Assembly (NCBI RefSeq): GCF_029277445.1
Contig: NZ_CP119567.1
Coordinates: 124,001 to 188,000 of the forward strand
Source: Pararhizobium qamdonense
Lineage (GTDB): Bacteria; Pseudomonadota; Alphaproteobacteria; Rhizobiales; Rhizobiaceae
Direction: 5' to 3'
DNA length: 64,000 nucleotides
The first letter of the stretch is position 1, and each line of letters opens with the position of its first letter. A model generated the notes under the pieces. That model saw nothing but the letters and a program-made list of their open reading frames with translations. It made no database searches and was not told the origin of the DNA. Shown here piece by piece: positions 1 to 8,291 of this stretch. The position numbers and the translations under genes are program-made.

Positions 1-66
1 GCGATCGACGCAGATCGGTGAGAAAGTATTGGTCTCGGTCGCCAGGACGGCGGTGAAAATGCGCAA
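1..66 (-). CDS. M81-family metallopeptidase (MlrC-like), N-terminal fragment cut by window edge
   Basis: Reading the minus strand from a TTG at 66 gives 22 codons that run off the left edge. They include ATETNTFSP, closely matching the N-terminal pattern of M81 (microcystinase C/MlrC) peptidases; the complete paralogue at 4834-6270 starts with the related GGIHTECSTYSP. A GAGGCAGAGG purine stretch lies just upstream of the TTG. The gene follows the NTF2-like gene on the same strand with about 23 bp between them, so the two may be co-transcribed. Only the N-terminus is visible, so catalytic residues cannot be checked. The start codon could be another nearby codon. Confidence 0.7.
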   Translation of the reverse strand, partial: MRIFTAVLATETNTFSPICVDR

Positions 67-89
67 TGCCTCTGCCTCGTTCTTGCCGC

Positions 90-611
90 TTAAGCCCCAC
101 CCATCGGATTGGGCAGATATCCCGTGAAGCCGGAGATTTGCCACTGTCCCTGCTGCAGACGGCAGTAATATAAAGTCTGCCACTGGAGGCGATCGACGCT
201 GCCATCCGCTTTCGTCAGGCTGCCGTCAAATTTCTTGCGGACAAGGGCCGTTTCGCCTTCGATCTCGATATCCTCGAGCGTCGTGGTGGTAAAAATGGCA
301 TTGCGGGTATCTTCGGCAAACGACTGCCCGGCAAAATCCTCCGCTTGGCGCAGCCATTCGTCGCGATAGGCCGCCAAGTTGGGAAAGGCCAGGCGCCATT
401 TGTCGGGGCTTATCTCCCGTTTGGCGTCGATCCCGATAAAGCCCTCCTCGATAAAATCATCAGCGACCTTGGACCAGTCGGCGGCAAGAAAAGCATCGAT
501 GTCGCGCTCGACCAGCATCTGCCAGATCGCGTGACGGGCGGTGTCGGTGGATGGAAAGGGATTGCGGAAGGGATCGCGCACGATTGCTCCGTTTATTGAA
601 ATTCTTTTCAT
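90..611 (-). CDS. SnoaL/NTF2-like hypothetical protein
   Basis: A 173-residue soluble protein with no signal peptide or membrane segment. The order of an N-terminal helix (about 26-50, with DAFLAADWSKVADDF), a middle helical stretch, and then alternating strands ending in WQTLYYCRL and WQISGFTGYLP resembles the cone-shaped alpha+beta fold of SnoaL/NTF2-like proteins. Members bind or isomerise small molecules, but no catalytic residue can be named here. It is divergent from the RidA gene, sharing an 83-bp promoter gap, and lies upstream of an M81 peptidase gene on the same strand. The ribosome site before the ATG is weak (GAGAAA), so a downstream start is possible. Function is unknown. Confidence 0.6.
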   Translation of the reverse strand: MKRISINGAIVRDPFRNPFPSTDTARHAIWQMLVERDIDAFLAADWSKVADDFIEEGFIGIDAKREISPDKWRLAFPNLAAYRDEWLRQAEDFAGQSFAEDTRNAIFTTTTLEDIEIEGETALVRKKFDGSLTKADGSVDRLQWQTLYYCRLQQGQWQISGFTGYLPNPMGGA

Positions 612-694
612 AAATAGTGTTTTTCTCTGGTCAAATTCCGCTTTATATGGTCATTTGTCAACGGATTAAGAAAATAATTTGCAAGGACGGGCGA

Positions 695-1084
695 ATGTCC
701 ATTACACGTTATGGCACCGTGCAGGCCGGGGCAGGCGGCAAGCCGCTGCCGTTTGCGCGCGCGGTAGAGGCCAATGGCTGGCTTTATGTCTCAGGCCAGG
801 TTGCCATGGAAAATGGCGAGATCATCGAAGGCGGGATCATCCCGCAGACGCACAGGACGATCGCCAATCTGCTGGGCATCCTGGTCGAAGCTGGTTACAG
901 GCCGGAACACATCGTCCGCGTCGGCGTCTGGCTGGACGATCCGCGCGACTTCTGGACGTTCAACACGATTTATCAGGACTATTTCGGTGAACATCCACCG
1001 GCACGGGCCTGCGTTCAGGCATCGATGATGGTCGATTGCAAGGTCGAGATCGACTGCGTCGCCTATAAGGAAAAGACGCGCTGA
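695..1084 (+). CDS. RidA (YjgF/YER057c/UK114) family protein
   Basis: A 129-residue protein of the small trimeric RidA family, which hydrolyses reactive enamine/imine intermediates released by PLP enzymes. Visible family features are PFARAVEANGWLYVSGQV near the start and the PPARACVQ segment, which places the conserved substrate-binding arginine at about residue 104. The ATG at 695 is preferred over upstream in-frame codons from 617 because it has AAGGACGG at the right distance and gives the usual family length. It lies divergent to an NTF2-like gene and upstream of an RpiR regulator, SDR and hexosaminidase, so it may detoxify imines formed in an amino-compound pathway. The exact substrate is unknown. 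Confidence 0.9.
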   Translation: MSITRYGTVQAGAGGKPLPFARAVEANGWLYVSGQVAMENGEIIEGGIIPQTHRTIANLLGILVEAGYRPEHIVRVGVWLDDPRDFWTFNTIYQDYFGEHPPARACVQASMMVDCKVEIDCVAYKEKTR

Positions 1085-1206
1085 GCGTCAGGCAATTTTG
1101 GAACGGGTGGACATCAGGTGAGAATCGTGTGCCGGATCGCAGCATTGCCGCGGTTTCAGGAAGCCTCTATCGGGCAGCCTGGCGATTTCATTGAAGGTGC
1201 TCACTG

Positions 1207-2070
1207 ATGGATATTTTCTCCACGCTCCAGGACGAAAAAGGCAAGCTTTCGCAGGCCGAAAGCCGTATTGCCGAGATATTGCTGACGGATTTCGAATTTG
1301 CGGTGAATGCCTCGATCATCGAGCTGGCCGGCAAGGCCGATGTTTCTCCGCCGACCGTCACCCGCTTCTGCCGAAGGCTCGGCTGCGACAGTTTTTCCGA
1401 TTTCAAGGTCCAGCTGGCGCGCACGGCCTATGTCGGCATGCGCTACCTCAAGCCTGAGCCGAAGAGCCAGGAGCCGGCCGACGTGGCGCAGGATATCGTG
1501 TCAAAGGCGCAGAATGCGCTGTTCATGCTGCACCGGAGCCTTGATCTTGTGGCGATCGAGCAGGCGACGGAAAAGCTGGCCGGTGCGGACATGATCTACG
1601 CGTTCGGTTCCGGCGGCAACTCCTCGATGATCGCCAGCGAATTGCAAAACCGTCTGTTCCGCCTAGGGCTGCGCATCACGGCAAGCTCCGATCACAGCAT
1701 GCAGATGATGATGGCGGCGGCGGCACGGCCGGGCGACGTCGTCATCGGATCGTCGTTCTCCGGCCGCAATGCCGAACTTGTCCGGTCCTTCATGCTTGCC
1801 CGCGACCAGAAGATAACGACGATCGCACTGACGCAGAGCGGCAGCCCGGTTGCGCGTGCTGCGGATATCACCGTGCCTGTCGATCTGCCCGAGGGGACCA
1901 ATATCTATCGACCAACCTCGACCCGCATCGCTTATCTCGCGCTCCTCGATATCCTCGCCAGTCTCGTTGCCTACCATATCCAGCCCCAGGCAATCGTGAC
2001 GCTGCGACGCATCAAGCAGCAGCTTGTCGCCCATCGCGACGGCGACGACCGCCAGCTTTTGGGGGATTGA
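1207..2070 (+). CDS. MurR/RpiR-family transcriptional regulator
   Basis: A 287-residue regulator with the typical two-domain layout. The N-terminal RpiR helix-turn-helix (about 1-77) includes ELAGKADVSPPTVTRFCRRLG, and a C-terminal SIS sugar-isomerase-like sensor domain (about 115-255) includes FGSGGNSSMIASELQNRL and a GSSFSGRN phosphosugar loop. Such proteins sense phosphorylated sugars and control sugar or amino-sugar catabolic genes. The ATG follows GAAGGTG. The gene is 27 bp upstream of an SDR and directly upstream of a GH20 hexosaminidase, which suggests it controls this cluster and responds to a phosphorylated amino sugar or related metabolite. The ligand is inferred only from context. 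Confidence 0.92.
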   Translation: MDIFSTLQDEKGKLSQAESRIAEILLTDFEFAVNASIIELAGKADVSPPTVTRFCRRLGCDSFSDFKVQLARTAYVGMRYLKPEPKSQEPADVAQDIVSKAQNALFMLHRSLDLVAIEQATEKLAGADMIYAFGSGGNSSMIASELQNRLFRLGLRITASSDHSMQMMMAAAARPGDVVIGSSFSGRNAELVRSFMLARDQKITTIALTQSGSPVARAADITVPVDLPEGTNIYRPTSTRIAYLALLDILASLVAYHIQPQAIVTLRRIKQQLVAHRDGDDRQLLGD

Positions 2071-2097
2071 TTTCACCATGCTTACAAGGGACCCGTC

Positions 2098-2874
2098 ATG
2101 ACTTCATCTGTTGCAATCGTCACGGGGGCCGCAGGGGATATCGGCCGGGCGATTGCCCGTCGTCTTGGCGAAGATCATGATGTCGTATTGATGCCGGATC
2201 TGGATGGTGACGCCGTTGAACGTGCCGCAGCCAGCCTCGGCAATCCCGAAAAGTTCATTGCGATCACGTGTAATGTCACCGATGTGGCGAGCGTCGCGCA
2301 GATGGCGGCGCGCGCGGCGGAGCTTGGCGTGGTGCGCACATTGGTCAACAACGCGGGTGCGGCGCGTGCTGTCAGCCTGCACGATACGACGCCGGAAATC
2401 TGGCGCATGGACAGTATTCTCAATCTGGAGGCTGCTTTCCTCTGCTTTCGCGCCGTCGAGGATGCATTGAAAGAAAGCCAGGGCTCGGTGGTCAACATCG
2501 CCTCGGTCAACGGCACCAACGTTTTCGGCCATCCCGCCTATAGCGCCGCCAAGGCCGGGCTGCTGCACCTGACGAAGCTGATTGCGGTGGAGTACGGCAA
2601 ATACGGCATTCGCGCCAATGCGGTGTCGCCGGGCACGGTGCGCACGCAGGCATGGGAAGAGCGTGCGGCGGCCAATCCGAATGTGTTCGAGGACGCCCGC
2701 CGCTGGTATCCGTTGCAGCGCATCGCCAGCCCGGATGACGTGGCCAACGCCGTTGGCTTCCTGGCAAGCCCGCTGGCGCTGGCCATCACCGGCGTCTGCC
2801 TGCCGGTCGATTGTGGCCTGACCGCGGGGCAGGCGGAACTGGCCCGCACCTTTTCCCAATCCGAAAACTATTAA
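2098..2874 (+). CDS. SDR-family NAD(P)-dependent oxidoreductase
   Basis: A 258-residue classical short-chain dehydrogenase/reductase. The cofactor loop TGAAGDIG is near residue 9, NNAGA is in the middle, and the catalytic Ser136-Tyr148-Lys152 pattern is visible (ASVNG, then AYSAAKAG). The acidic residue after strand 2 (MPDLDGD) suggests a preference for NAD over NADP. The protein ends with PVDCGLTAG, close to the usual VDGG terminal motif. It is embedded in a run of plus-strand genes (RpiR regulator, SDR, GH20, M81), with 17 bp to the next gene. It probably oxidises a sugar or polyol alcohol in the same pathway, but the substrate cannot be read from sequence. Confidence 0.9.
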   Translation: MTSSVAIVTGAAGDIGRAIARRLGEDHDVVLMPDLDGDAVERAAASLGNPEKFIAITCNVTDVASVAQMAARAAELGVVRTLVNNAGAARAVSLHDTTPEIWRMDSILNLEAAFLCFRAVEDALKESQGSVVNIASVNGTNVFGHPAYSAAKAGLLHLTKLIAVEYGKYGIRANAVSPGTVRTQAWEERAAANPNVFEDARRWYPLQRIASPDDVANAVGFLASPLALAITGVCLPVDCGLTAGQAELARTFSQSENY

Positions 2875-2891
2875 GCATTGAAGGAACGGAC

Positions 2892-4808
2892 ATGAAACCG
2901 GCGTCCTATCGTCTCGAAAGCGCGTGGCATCCTGAGGGTGGTCCAAATGGCCGCTTCACATTCAGTTTGTTCAATCTCTCGGATGCGCCGATCGATGGAT
3001 TTACCCTCGTCTACACCTCGCTGACCCGGGTGATCGACAAGGCCGCCTGCGAGAATGCCGTCTTCGTCAAGCGCGATGCCAACTATCATGAATTTGCGCC
3101 GCCGGCTGGCTTTGTGCTCGCACCCGGCGCTTCCTGGACGTTTACGGTCAGCGGCCTACACCGCAAGGCCGTGCATTGCACCGATGGGGCAAAATCGGCC
3201 TATGTGACCCTTGCCGATGGGCGCCATCTTGCGGTTTCCGTGTCCGATCTGCTGCTGGAGGGCCGCGTCAGTGAGCCGCCGCCGGTGCTGTTGCCGGAGG
3301 GCAGGCTCGATCTGCCATTTGCACTGCAGCCATGGCCGCGCCAGATCGATGCGATCCCGGGCGATGCCATCCCCGTTTGTCTTTACCCGGTTGGCGCGTC
3401 GCTGGAAGACTTACAGGCGATAGATACTGTGATCGCCCTGTGCCGCCGTCTGTTCGAAGCCGGCCATGCGCCGATCAGCCTGGCGCCGAACAGCCAGGGC
3501 AGGGCATTGCACTTGAAGCAGGACGCGGCGATGGCGTCGGAAGCCTATGCACTGTCCTTCTCGCTGGAGGCTGTCACGCTCAGCTATGGCGGTGCGGCGG
3601 GACGGCAATATGGATTGACGTCGCTTGCACAGCTCCTGAACGGCGCCCGCAGCGATCCGGGCAAATTCCGGTTTCCGGTCTCCGGCACGATTTCGGATGA
3701 ACCGCGCTACAGCTGGCGCGGTTGCCATCTCGATGTCTCCCGGCAGTTCTACCCGGTGGCAGATGTCGCGCGGCTCATTGATATTCTCGCCTGGTTCAAG
3801 CTCAACATCTTCCACTGGCATTTGACCGACGACGAAGCCTGGCGGCTTGAGATCAAGGCCTATCCGGAACTCACCACCACCGGCGTTGTCCGCAGTCCGG
3901 ACGGTCCATTGCTGCCGCAGCTCGGCAATGGCGCAGAGCCGGTCGGTGGTTTCTACAGTCAGGACGATGTCCGCGTGCTCGTCGCGCATGCGCTGGCGCT
4001 GAATGTGGATGTCGTTCCCGAAATCGATATTCCCGGTCACAACGCAGCAACGCTGGTGGCGCTGCCGGATCTAACCGATGGCCAGGAGGCGCCGGACAGC
4101 TATCATTCGGTGCAGGGCTATCCCAACAATGCGCTCAATCCGGCCTTAGCCTTCACCTATGAATTCCTGGGCAAGGTCCTCGATGAAATGGTCGGGCTTT
4201 TCCCGTCCGCCTATATCCATATCGGCGGCGACGAGGTTGCAAACGGGGCCTGGCTTGCCTCGCCGCTCGCCCGCAAGCTGATGGAGAAAGAAGGCATTGA
4301 AGGCATTTTCGCGCTGCAATCCTATTTCCTGAAGCTCGTCAAGGCGATGTTGACCGAGCGCGGCAAGAAGCTTGCCGGCTGGAACGAGGTCGCCCATGGC
4401 GGCGGCGTCGATACGGCCGAAACGCTGCTGATGGCCTGGGAGACGCCCGACGTCGGCATCGAGCTTGCAAGACGAGGCTATGATGTGGTGATGACGCCGG
4501 GACAGGCCTATTATCTGGATATGGTGCAGGGTGAAGAATGGCAGGAGCCGGGCGCCAGCTGGGCAGGCACGGTGCCACCGGCCAATACCTATGCTTACGA
4601 GGCGGAAGGCACGTTTCCCGATGAGCTGAAACATCGGCTGAAGGGCGTTCAGGCCTGCATCTGGAGCGAACATTACCTGTCCCGTGGCTACTTCAACCGG
4701 CTGGTCTTCCCGCGCCTTCCGGCCATCGCCGAGGCGGCGTGGACGCCGAAAGATCAGAAGGACTGGCTGCGGTTTGCAGCCATCGTCCCGCTCAGTCCGA
4801 AGCTCTAG
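2892..4808 (+). CDS. Beta-N-acetylhexosaminidase, glycoside hydrolase family 20
   Basis: A 638-residue enzyme removing terminal N-acetylhexosamine residues. A GH20 (beta/alpha)8 domain runs from about 272 (YSWRGCHLDVSRQFYPV) to the C-terminus, and HIGGDE places the catalytic Asp-Glu pair at 447-448. A GH20b-like alpha/beta domain lies at about 150-265. The first 130 residues form a beta-rich module (NLSDAPIDGFTLVYTSLT) that looks like a carbohydrate-binding or Ig-like sandwich. There is no signal peptide, so the enzyme should be cytoplasmic and act on imported oligosaccharides. The ATG at 2892 follows AAGGAACGG. It sits in the RpiR-SDR-GH20-M81 run. Substrate could be chitobiose-like or muropeptide-derived sugar. 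Confidence 0.95.
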   Translation: MKPASYRLESAWHPEGGPNGRFTFSLFNLSDAPIDGFTLVYTSLTRVIDKAACENAVFVKRDANYHEFAPPAGFVLAPGASWTFTVSGLHRKAVHCTDGAKSAYVTLADGRHLAVSVSDLLLEGRVSEPPPVLLPEGRLDLPFALQPWPRQIDAIPGDAIPVCLYPVGASLEDLQAIDTVIALCRRLFEAGHAPISLAPNSQGRALHLKQDAAMASEAYALSFSLEAVTLSYGGAAGRQYGLTSLAQLLNGARSDPGKFRFPVSGTISDEPRYSWRGCHLDVSRQFYPVADVARLIDILAWFKLNIFHWHLTDDEAWRLEIKAYPELTTTGVVRSPDGPLLPQLGNGAEPVGGFYSQDDVRVLVAHALALNVDVVPEIDIPGHNAATLVALPDLTDGQEAPDSYHSVQGYPNNALNPALAFTYEFLGKVLDEMVGLFPSAYIHIGGDEVANGAWLASPLARKLMEKEGIEGIFALQSYFLKLVKAMLTERGKKLAGWNEVAHGGGVDTAETLLMAWETPDVGIELARRGYDVVMTPGQAYYLDMVQGEEWQEPGASWAGTVPPANTYAYEAEGTFPDELKHRLKGVQACIWSEHYLSRGYFNRLVFPRLPAIAEAAWTPKDQKDWLRFAAIVPLSPKL

Positions 4809-4833
4809 AAAAACCGGGATCATGGGGAAAACA

Positions 4834-6270
4834 ATGCGCATCGCCGTTGGTGGGATTCATACCGAATGCAGCACCTATTCGCCGGTCCTGATGACGGTCG
4901 AGGATTTTCGCGTGCTGCGCGGTACCGGCCTGCTGAACGCCGAATATTTCAATTTCCTCGATGCTGACGGGATCGCGCATGTGCCGTTGCTGCACGCCCG
5001 CGCCGTGCCGGGCGGACCGGTATCGCGCTTTGCCTATGAGGCGTTCAAGGCAGAATTTCTCGAAAAACTGCAGGCGGCGCTGCCGATTGACGGGCTTTAT
5101 CTCGCCATGCATGGCGCCATCAATGTCGAGGGCATGGACGATGCGGAGGGTGACTGGATTTCGGCTGCCCGCGCAGCCGTTGGGCCGGATTGCCCGATCG
5201 CGGCAAGCTATGATCTCCATGGCAATGTCAGCCAGCAGATCATCGATCAGCTCGATATTTTCGCAGCCTACCGCACCGCGCCGCATATCGATGTGCGGGA
5301 AACCATGGTGCGCGCCTGGTCGATGCTGGTCGAGACGCTGAAGACAGGCAGCCGACCGGGCATCGCTTTTGCCAAGGTGCCGCTGCTGCTTCCGGGCGAA
5401 TGCACCTCCACGGAACATGAGCCGGCCAGGTCGATCTATCTGCGCCTTCCGGCATTCGATGCGAAGCCGGGCATTCTCGATGCCAATCTGATGATCGGTT
5501 ATGTCTGGGCCGATGAACCACGGGCAACGGCCTGTGCCGTCGTGACCGGAACCGACAGGCAGGCCGCATTGCAAGCCGCCGAAGCGATTGCACAGCAGTA
5601 TTGGAACGCCCGTGACAATTTTAAATTCGGCCCCGTCACGGGACCGCTGGACGAGATGCTCGATCGTGCCGCAGCTGCCGGAACATCCCCGGTCATCCTT
5701 GCCGATTCCGCCGATAATCCGACCGGTGGCGGGGTTGGCGACCGCGCCGATGTGCTGCGTGCGCTGATTGCCCGCAATTGGCGGGGCGCGCTTGTCGCCG
5801 GTATTACCGATCGCCCGGCTGTCGAGGCCTGTTTTGTAGCGGGGGAGGGCGCCACGATTGCGCTTCGGATCGGCGGCAGTCTCGATCCGTCAAGCCGTCC
5901 GGCGCAGGTGACGGCGGTGGTGCTGCGGCTTGACGGCGGCGATGCGGCAGCGGATCGGCAGGCCGTTATTGGCATCGACGGCATCGAGGTCGTGATTTCT
6001 GCGCGCCGGCGTCCCTACCACAATCTTGAGGACTTCCGGCGGCTGGGGCTCGATCCCAAGACCGTCCGGCTGCTGGTGGTTAAGTCCGGCTATCTCTCTC
6101 CCGAACTGGCCCCGATCGCCAATCCCAACCTGATGGCGTTGACCGATGGTGTCGTCAATCAGGATATCGCCAATCTCACAAGCCATCGCAGGACGTGGCC
6201 GGTCTTTCCCTTCGACCGCGATTTCGCCTTTGCGCCTGAAGCGGCACTCTCCGCGCGCTGGCGGGAGTGA
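4834..6270 (+). CDS. M81-family metallopeptidase (MlrC-like)
   Basis: A 478-residue protein of the microcystinase-C type metallopeptidase family, with a DUF1485 N-terminal domain and an MlrC C-terminal domain. Conserved features are GGIHTECSTYSP at the start, AMHGA near 95, a putative metal-binding Asp127-x-His129 pair (YDLHGN) and His151 (APHID), plus a glycine-rich DNPTGGG stretch mid-protein. The ATG at 4834 is favoured because GGGGAAA precedes it and the family starts with MRI; ATG 4822 adds four residues. The natural substrates of most family members are unknown; microcystin cleavage describes the founding enzyme only. A second M81 gene begins at the left edge, so this cluster carries two. 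Confidence 0.9.
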   Translation: MRIAVGGIHTECSTYSPVLMTVEDFRVLRGTGLLNAEYFNFLDADGIAHVPLLHARAVPGGPVSRFAYEAFKAEFLEKLQAALPIDGLYLAMHGAINVEGMDDAEGDWISAARAAVGPDCPIAASYDLHGNVSQQIIDQLDIFAAYRTAPHIDVRETMVRAWSMLVETLKTGSRPGIAFAKVPLLLPGECTSTEHEPARSIYLRLPAFDAKPGILDANLMIGYVWADEPRATACAVVTGTDRQAALQAAEAIAQQYWNARDNFKFGPVTGPLDEMLDRAAAAGTSPVILADSADNPTGGGVGDRADVLRALIARNWRGALVAGITDRPAVEACFVAGEGATIALRIGGSLDPSSRPAQVTAVVLRLDGGDAAADRQAVIGIDGIEVVISARRRPYHNLEDFRRLGLDPKTVRLLVVKSGYLSPELAPIANPNLMALTDGVVNQDIANLTSHRRTWPVFPFDRDFAFAPEAALSARWRE

Positions 6271-6309
6271 CGCTGGTCTAGCCAATCCGGTGCCCGTATT
6301 CCCGTCCGG

Positions 6310-7563
6310 ATGTCAGGGTCGCCTTTCCTCTCTTTTCCGGTGCTCGCAATGACATCCACGCTGTTGATCGCCTTGCGCCACCCAGTGGTCCGGCTCAGCA
6401 TGATCACGATCTTCCTGTTCGGGTTTACCGGGGCTGCGACGGCGCCCTATCAGTCGGTGATCGGCATCACCGAACTCGGCTTGAGCAATGGTTTCTATTC
6501 CATCCTGATTTTTGCCGCCGCCGCCGTCAACGTCATCGTCAGCCTCTGGGTCGGCGTTCTCGCCGATCGAATCGGCAATTACCGCATCCTGCTGATGACG
6601 GTCATGTTGTTCGGTATTCTCGGTTACGGCCTTGTCTATGCGGTCCCGGTTCCCGCCAGCTTTGTCTTCTGCACGCTGGTCATGCTGCCGGTCTATAACG
6701 CGATGACCTCGCTGCTCTTTGCCAATGTCCGCGCCATTGCCAATTTGGAAGGTGGCCGCGACGCGGCGGCGATCAATTCCGGTGTGCGCGCCGCAATCTC
6801 GGTCGCCTGGGTACTGGTACCGGGGCTCGTCGCCCTGGTTCTGGCCGGACGGGGCAGCATGCTGCCGGCCTATCTGCTTGCCTGTCTCGGCTGTATCGCC
6901 AATCTGGCTCTGGTCTTCTTCAAGTTGCCTGCAACGGATGGCCCGCCACCGGCAAAAAACCACCGCCATTCCTTCGTTGCATCCTTTGGCGAAGTACTCG
7001 CGCCAAACGTCTTTGCCCGGCTGACGGCTGTCTCGCTGATCACCTCGACGCTGCATGTCAACGCGGCGGTCCAGCCGCTGATCATTACCGGGGCTGCCGG
7101 CGGCACGGTGACGGATATCGGCGTGATCGTCGGGATCGTCGCATTTCTTGAGGTCGTGTTCATCTTTGTCTGGGCCCGCCTCCAGGTTCACCTGCGCGCG
7201 GTGACGGCGCTCGCTATCAGCGCCGGGCTCTATGCTGTCTATCTCACTCTGCTGGGTCTCGCTTCGGCTCCCTGGCATGTCTATGCCCTGACGCTGCTCA
7301 GCGCATTCGCCGCTGCCGCCCTGATCAGCATTCCCATCACCTATATCCAGGACCTCATTTCCGACCGTCCGGGCCTTGGCAGTTCGCTGATTTCGGTGAA
7401 CCTGTTCTTAAGCGGCGGGATAAGCGCCATACTGTTTGCGATCGGCACCCGCTTTTCTGATTATTCCGGCACGTCCATGCTTGGAGCGCTCGCCGGCGTG
7501 ACCGGCCTTGGCCTGATGCTCTTTCTCGACGGCCGCGGCGGAGGTGCGCATCAACATCGATGA
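6310..7563 (+). CDS. MFS transporter
   Basis: A 417-residue hydrophobic protein with about 12 predicted membrane helices in two halves separated by a polar loop (about 210-232, KLPATDGPPPAKNHRHS). The first cytoplasmic loop has GVLADRIGNYR, the hallmark MFS loop 2-3 signature. The general layout recalls the sugar-efflux (SET-like) branch, but that placement is tentative. Residues before about 20 look poorly conserved, and ATG 6349 (MTSTLLIALRHP) is a plausible alternative start because neither codon has a good ribosome site. It is 39 bp after the M81 gene and probably in the same operon, so it may move the substrate or product of that peptidase/glycosidase pathway. It ends convergently with the XRE regulator. 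Confidence 0.85.
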   Translation: MSGSPFLSFPVLAMTSTLLIALRHPVVRLSMITIFLFGFTGAATAPYQSVIGITELGLSNGFYSILIFAAAAVNVIVSLWVGVLADRIGNYRILLMTVMLFGILGYGLVYAVPVPASFVFCTLVMLPVYNAMTSLLFANVRAIANLEGGRDAAAINSGVRAAISVAWVLVPGLVALVLAGRGSMLPAYLLACLGCIANLALVFFKLPATDGPPPAKNHRHSFVASFGEVLAPNVFARLTAVSLITSTLHVNAAVQPLIITGAAGGTVTDIGVIVGIVAFLEVVFIFVWARLQVHLRAVTALAISAGLYAVYLTLLGLASAPWHVYALTLLSAFAAAALISIPITYIQDLISDRPGLGSSLISVNLFLSGGISAILFAIGTRFSDYSGTSMLGALAGVTGLGLMLFLDGRGGGAHQHR

Positions 7564-7597
7564 TGAAATGAGAAGGGAGGATCGGCTACCTGTCTGG

Positions 7598-8146
7598 TCA
7601 GAATGTCGGCGGCGTACAGGCGCTGATGATGTCGCATGGCACCGGGCCGACGCAACGAAACCGGTGGGGGCGGCGGCTTTCGAAATAATAGGCATCCCCC
7701 GGTCCAAGGATCCGGCGTTCGTCATCGACGGTGACCTCCAGCCGCCCGGACAGGACAATCCCGCCTTCCTCGCCGTCATGCACCAGCGGCACTTTCCCAG
7801 TGTCTGCGCCCGGCTGATAGCATTCCTTCAGGATCTGCAGGCTGCGGCCGAAAAGATTATCGCCAATCTGCCGGTAGGAAATCGGCCCCTTGCCGATCTC
7901 GACCAGTTCGTCGGACCGGTAAAACGCTTTCTTCGGCCGATCGGGCTCGAAGGCAAAAAACTCCGCAAGTCCGATCGGGATACCGTCGAGAATGCGCTTC
8001 AGCGCGCCGACGGATGGGTTGGACGAATTGGACTCGATCAACGAAATCGTCGAGTTGGTCACGCCGGCCCGCTTGGCCAATTCCCGCTGTGAAAGATTGT
8101 TGAGAATGCGCACATGGCGCAACCGGTTTCCGATATCCACCGACAT
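7598..8146 (-). CDS. XRE-family regulator with C-terminal cupin domain
   Basis: A 182-residue regulator with an XRE-type helix-turn-helix at about 5-60 (LRHVRILNNLSQRELAKRAG, then TNSTISLIESN) joined to a cupin beta-barrel at about 105-180 (GIVLSGRLEVTVDDE, GDAYYFESRRPHRFR). Proteins of this layout (PuuR-like) often repress genes for amine or amino-acid catabolism, with the cupin binding the effector. It is divergent from the class III aminotransferase at 8292, with a 145-bp shared gap, so that aminotransferase is its most likely target. The ribosome site is weak. Confidence 0.92.
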   Translation of the reverse strand: MSVDIGNRLRHVRILNNLSQRELAKRAGVTNSTISLIESNSSNPSVGALKRILDGIPIGLAEFFAFEPDRPKKAFYRSDELVEIGKGPISYRQIGDNLFGRSLQILKECYQPGADTGKVPLVHDGEEGGIVLSGRLEVTVDDERRILGPGDAYYFESRRPHRFRCVGPVPCDIISACTPPTF

Positions 8147-8170
8147 GAGGCGATCCCGTGTTTTGCATGT

Positions 8171-8184
8171 TCGAAATATCGAAA
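8171..8184. promoter_or_regulatory. Candidate operator, direct repeat of TCGAAA
   Basis: In the divergent gap between the XRE-cupin gene and the aminotransferase, TCGAAA occurs at 8171-8176 and again at 8179-8184, an 8-bp period, flanked by TGT and ACA. The position suits autoregulation by the adjacent XRE protein. This is a small motif in an AT-rich gap, and no binding consensus for this regulator is known to me. Confidence 0.3.
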
Positions 8185-8291
8185 CATTTACAATTCAGGT
8201 CATGCGTTTTCAATAGCTTATATCCTAGCAGAAAAGGACTTGTTTCGGCATTTGAAATCGTGGCGTCATCGCGACTTCACAGGAGGTCGCC

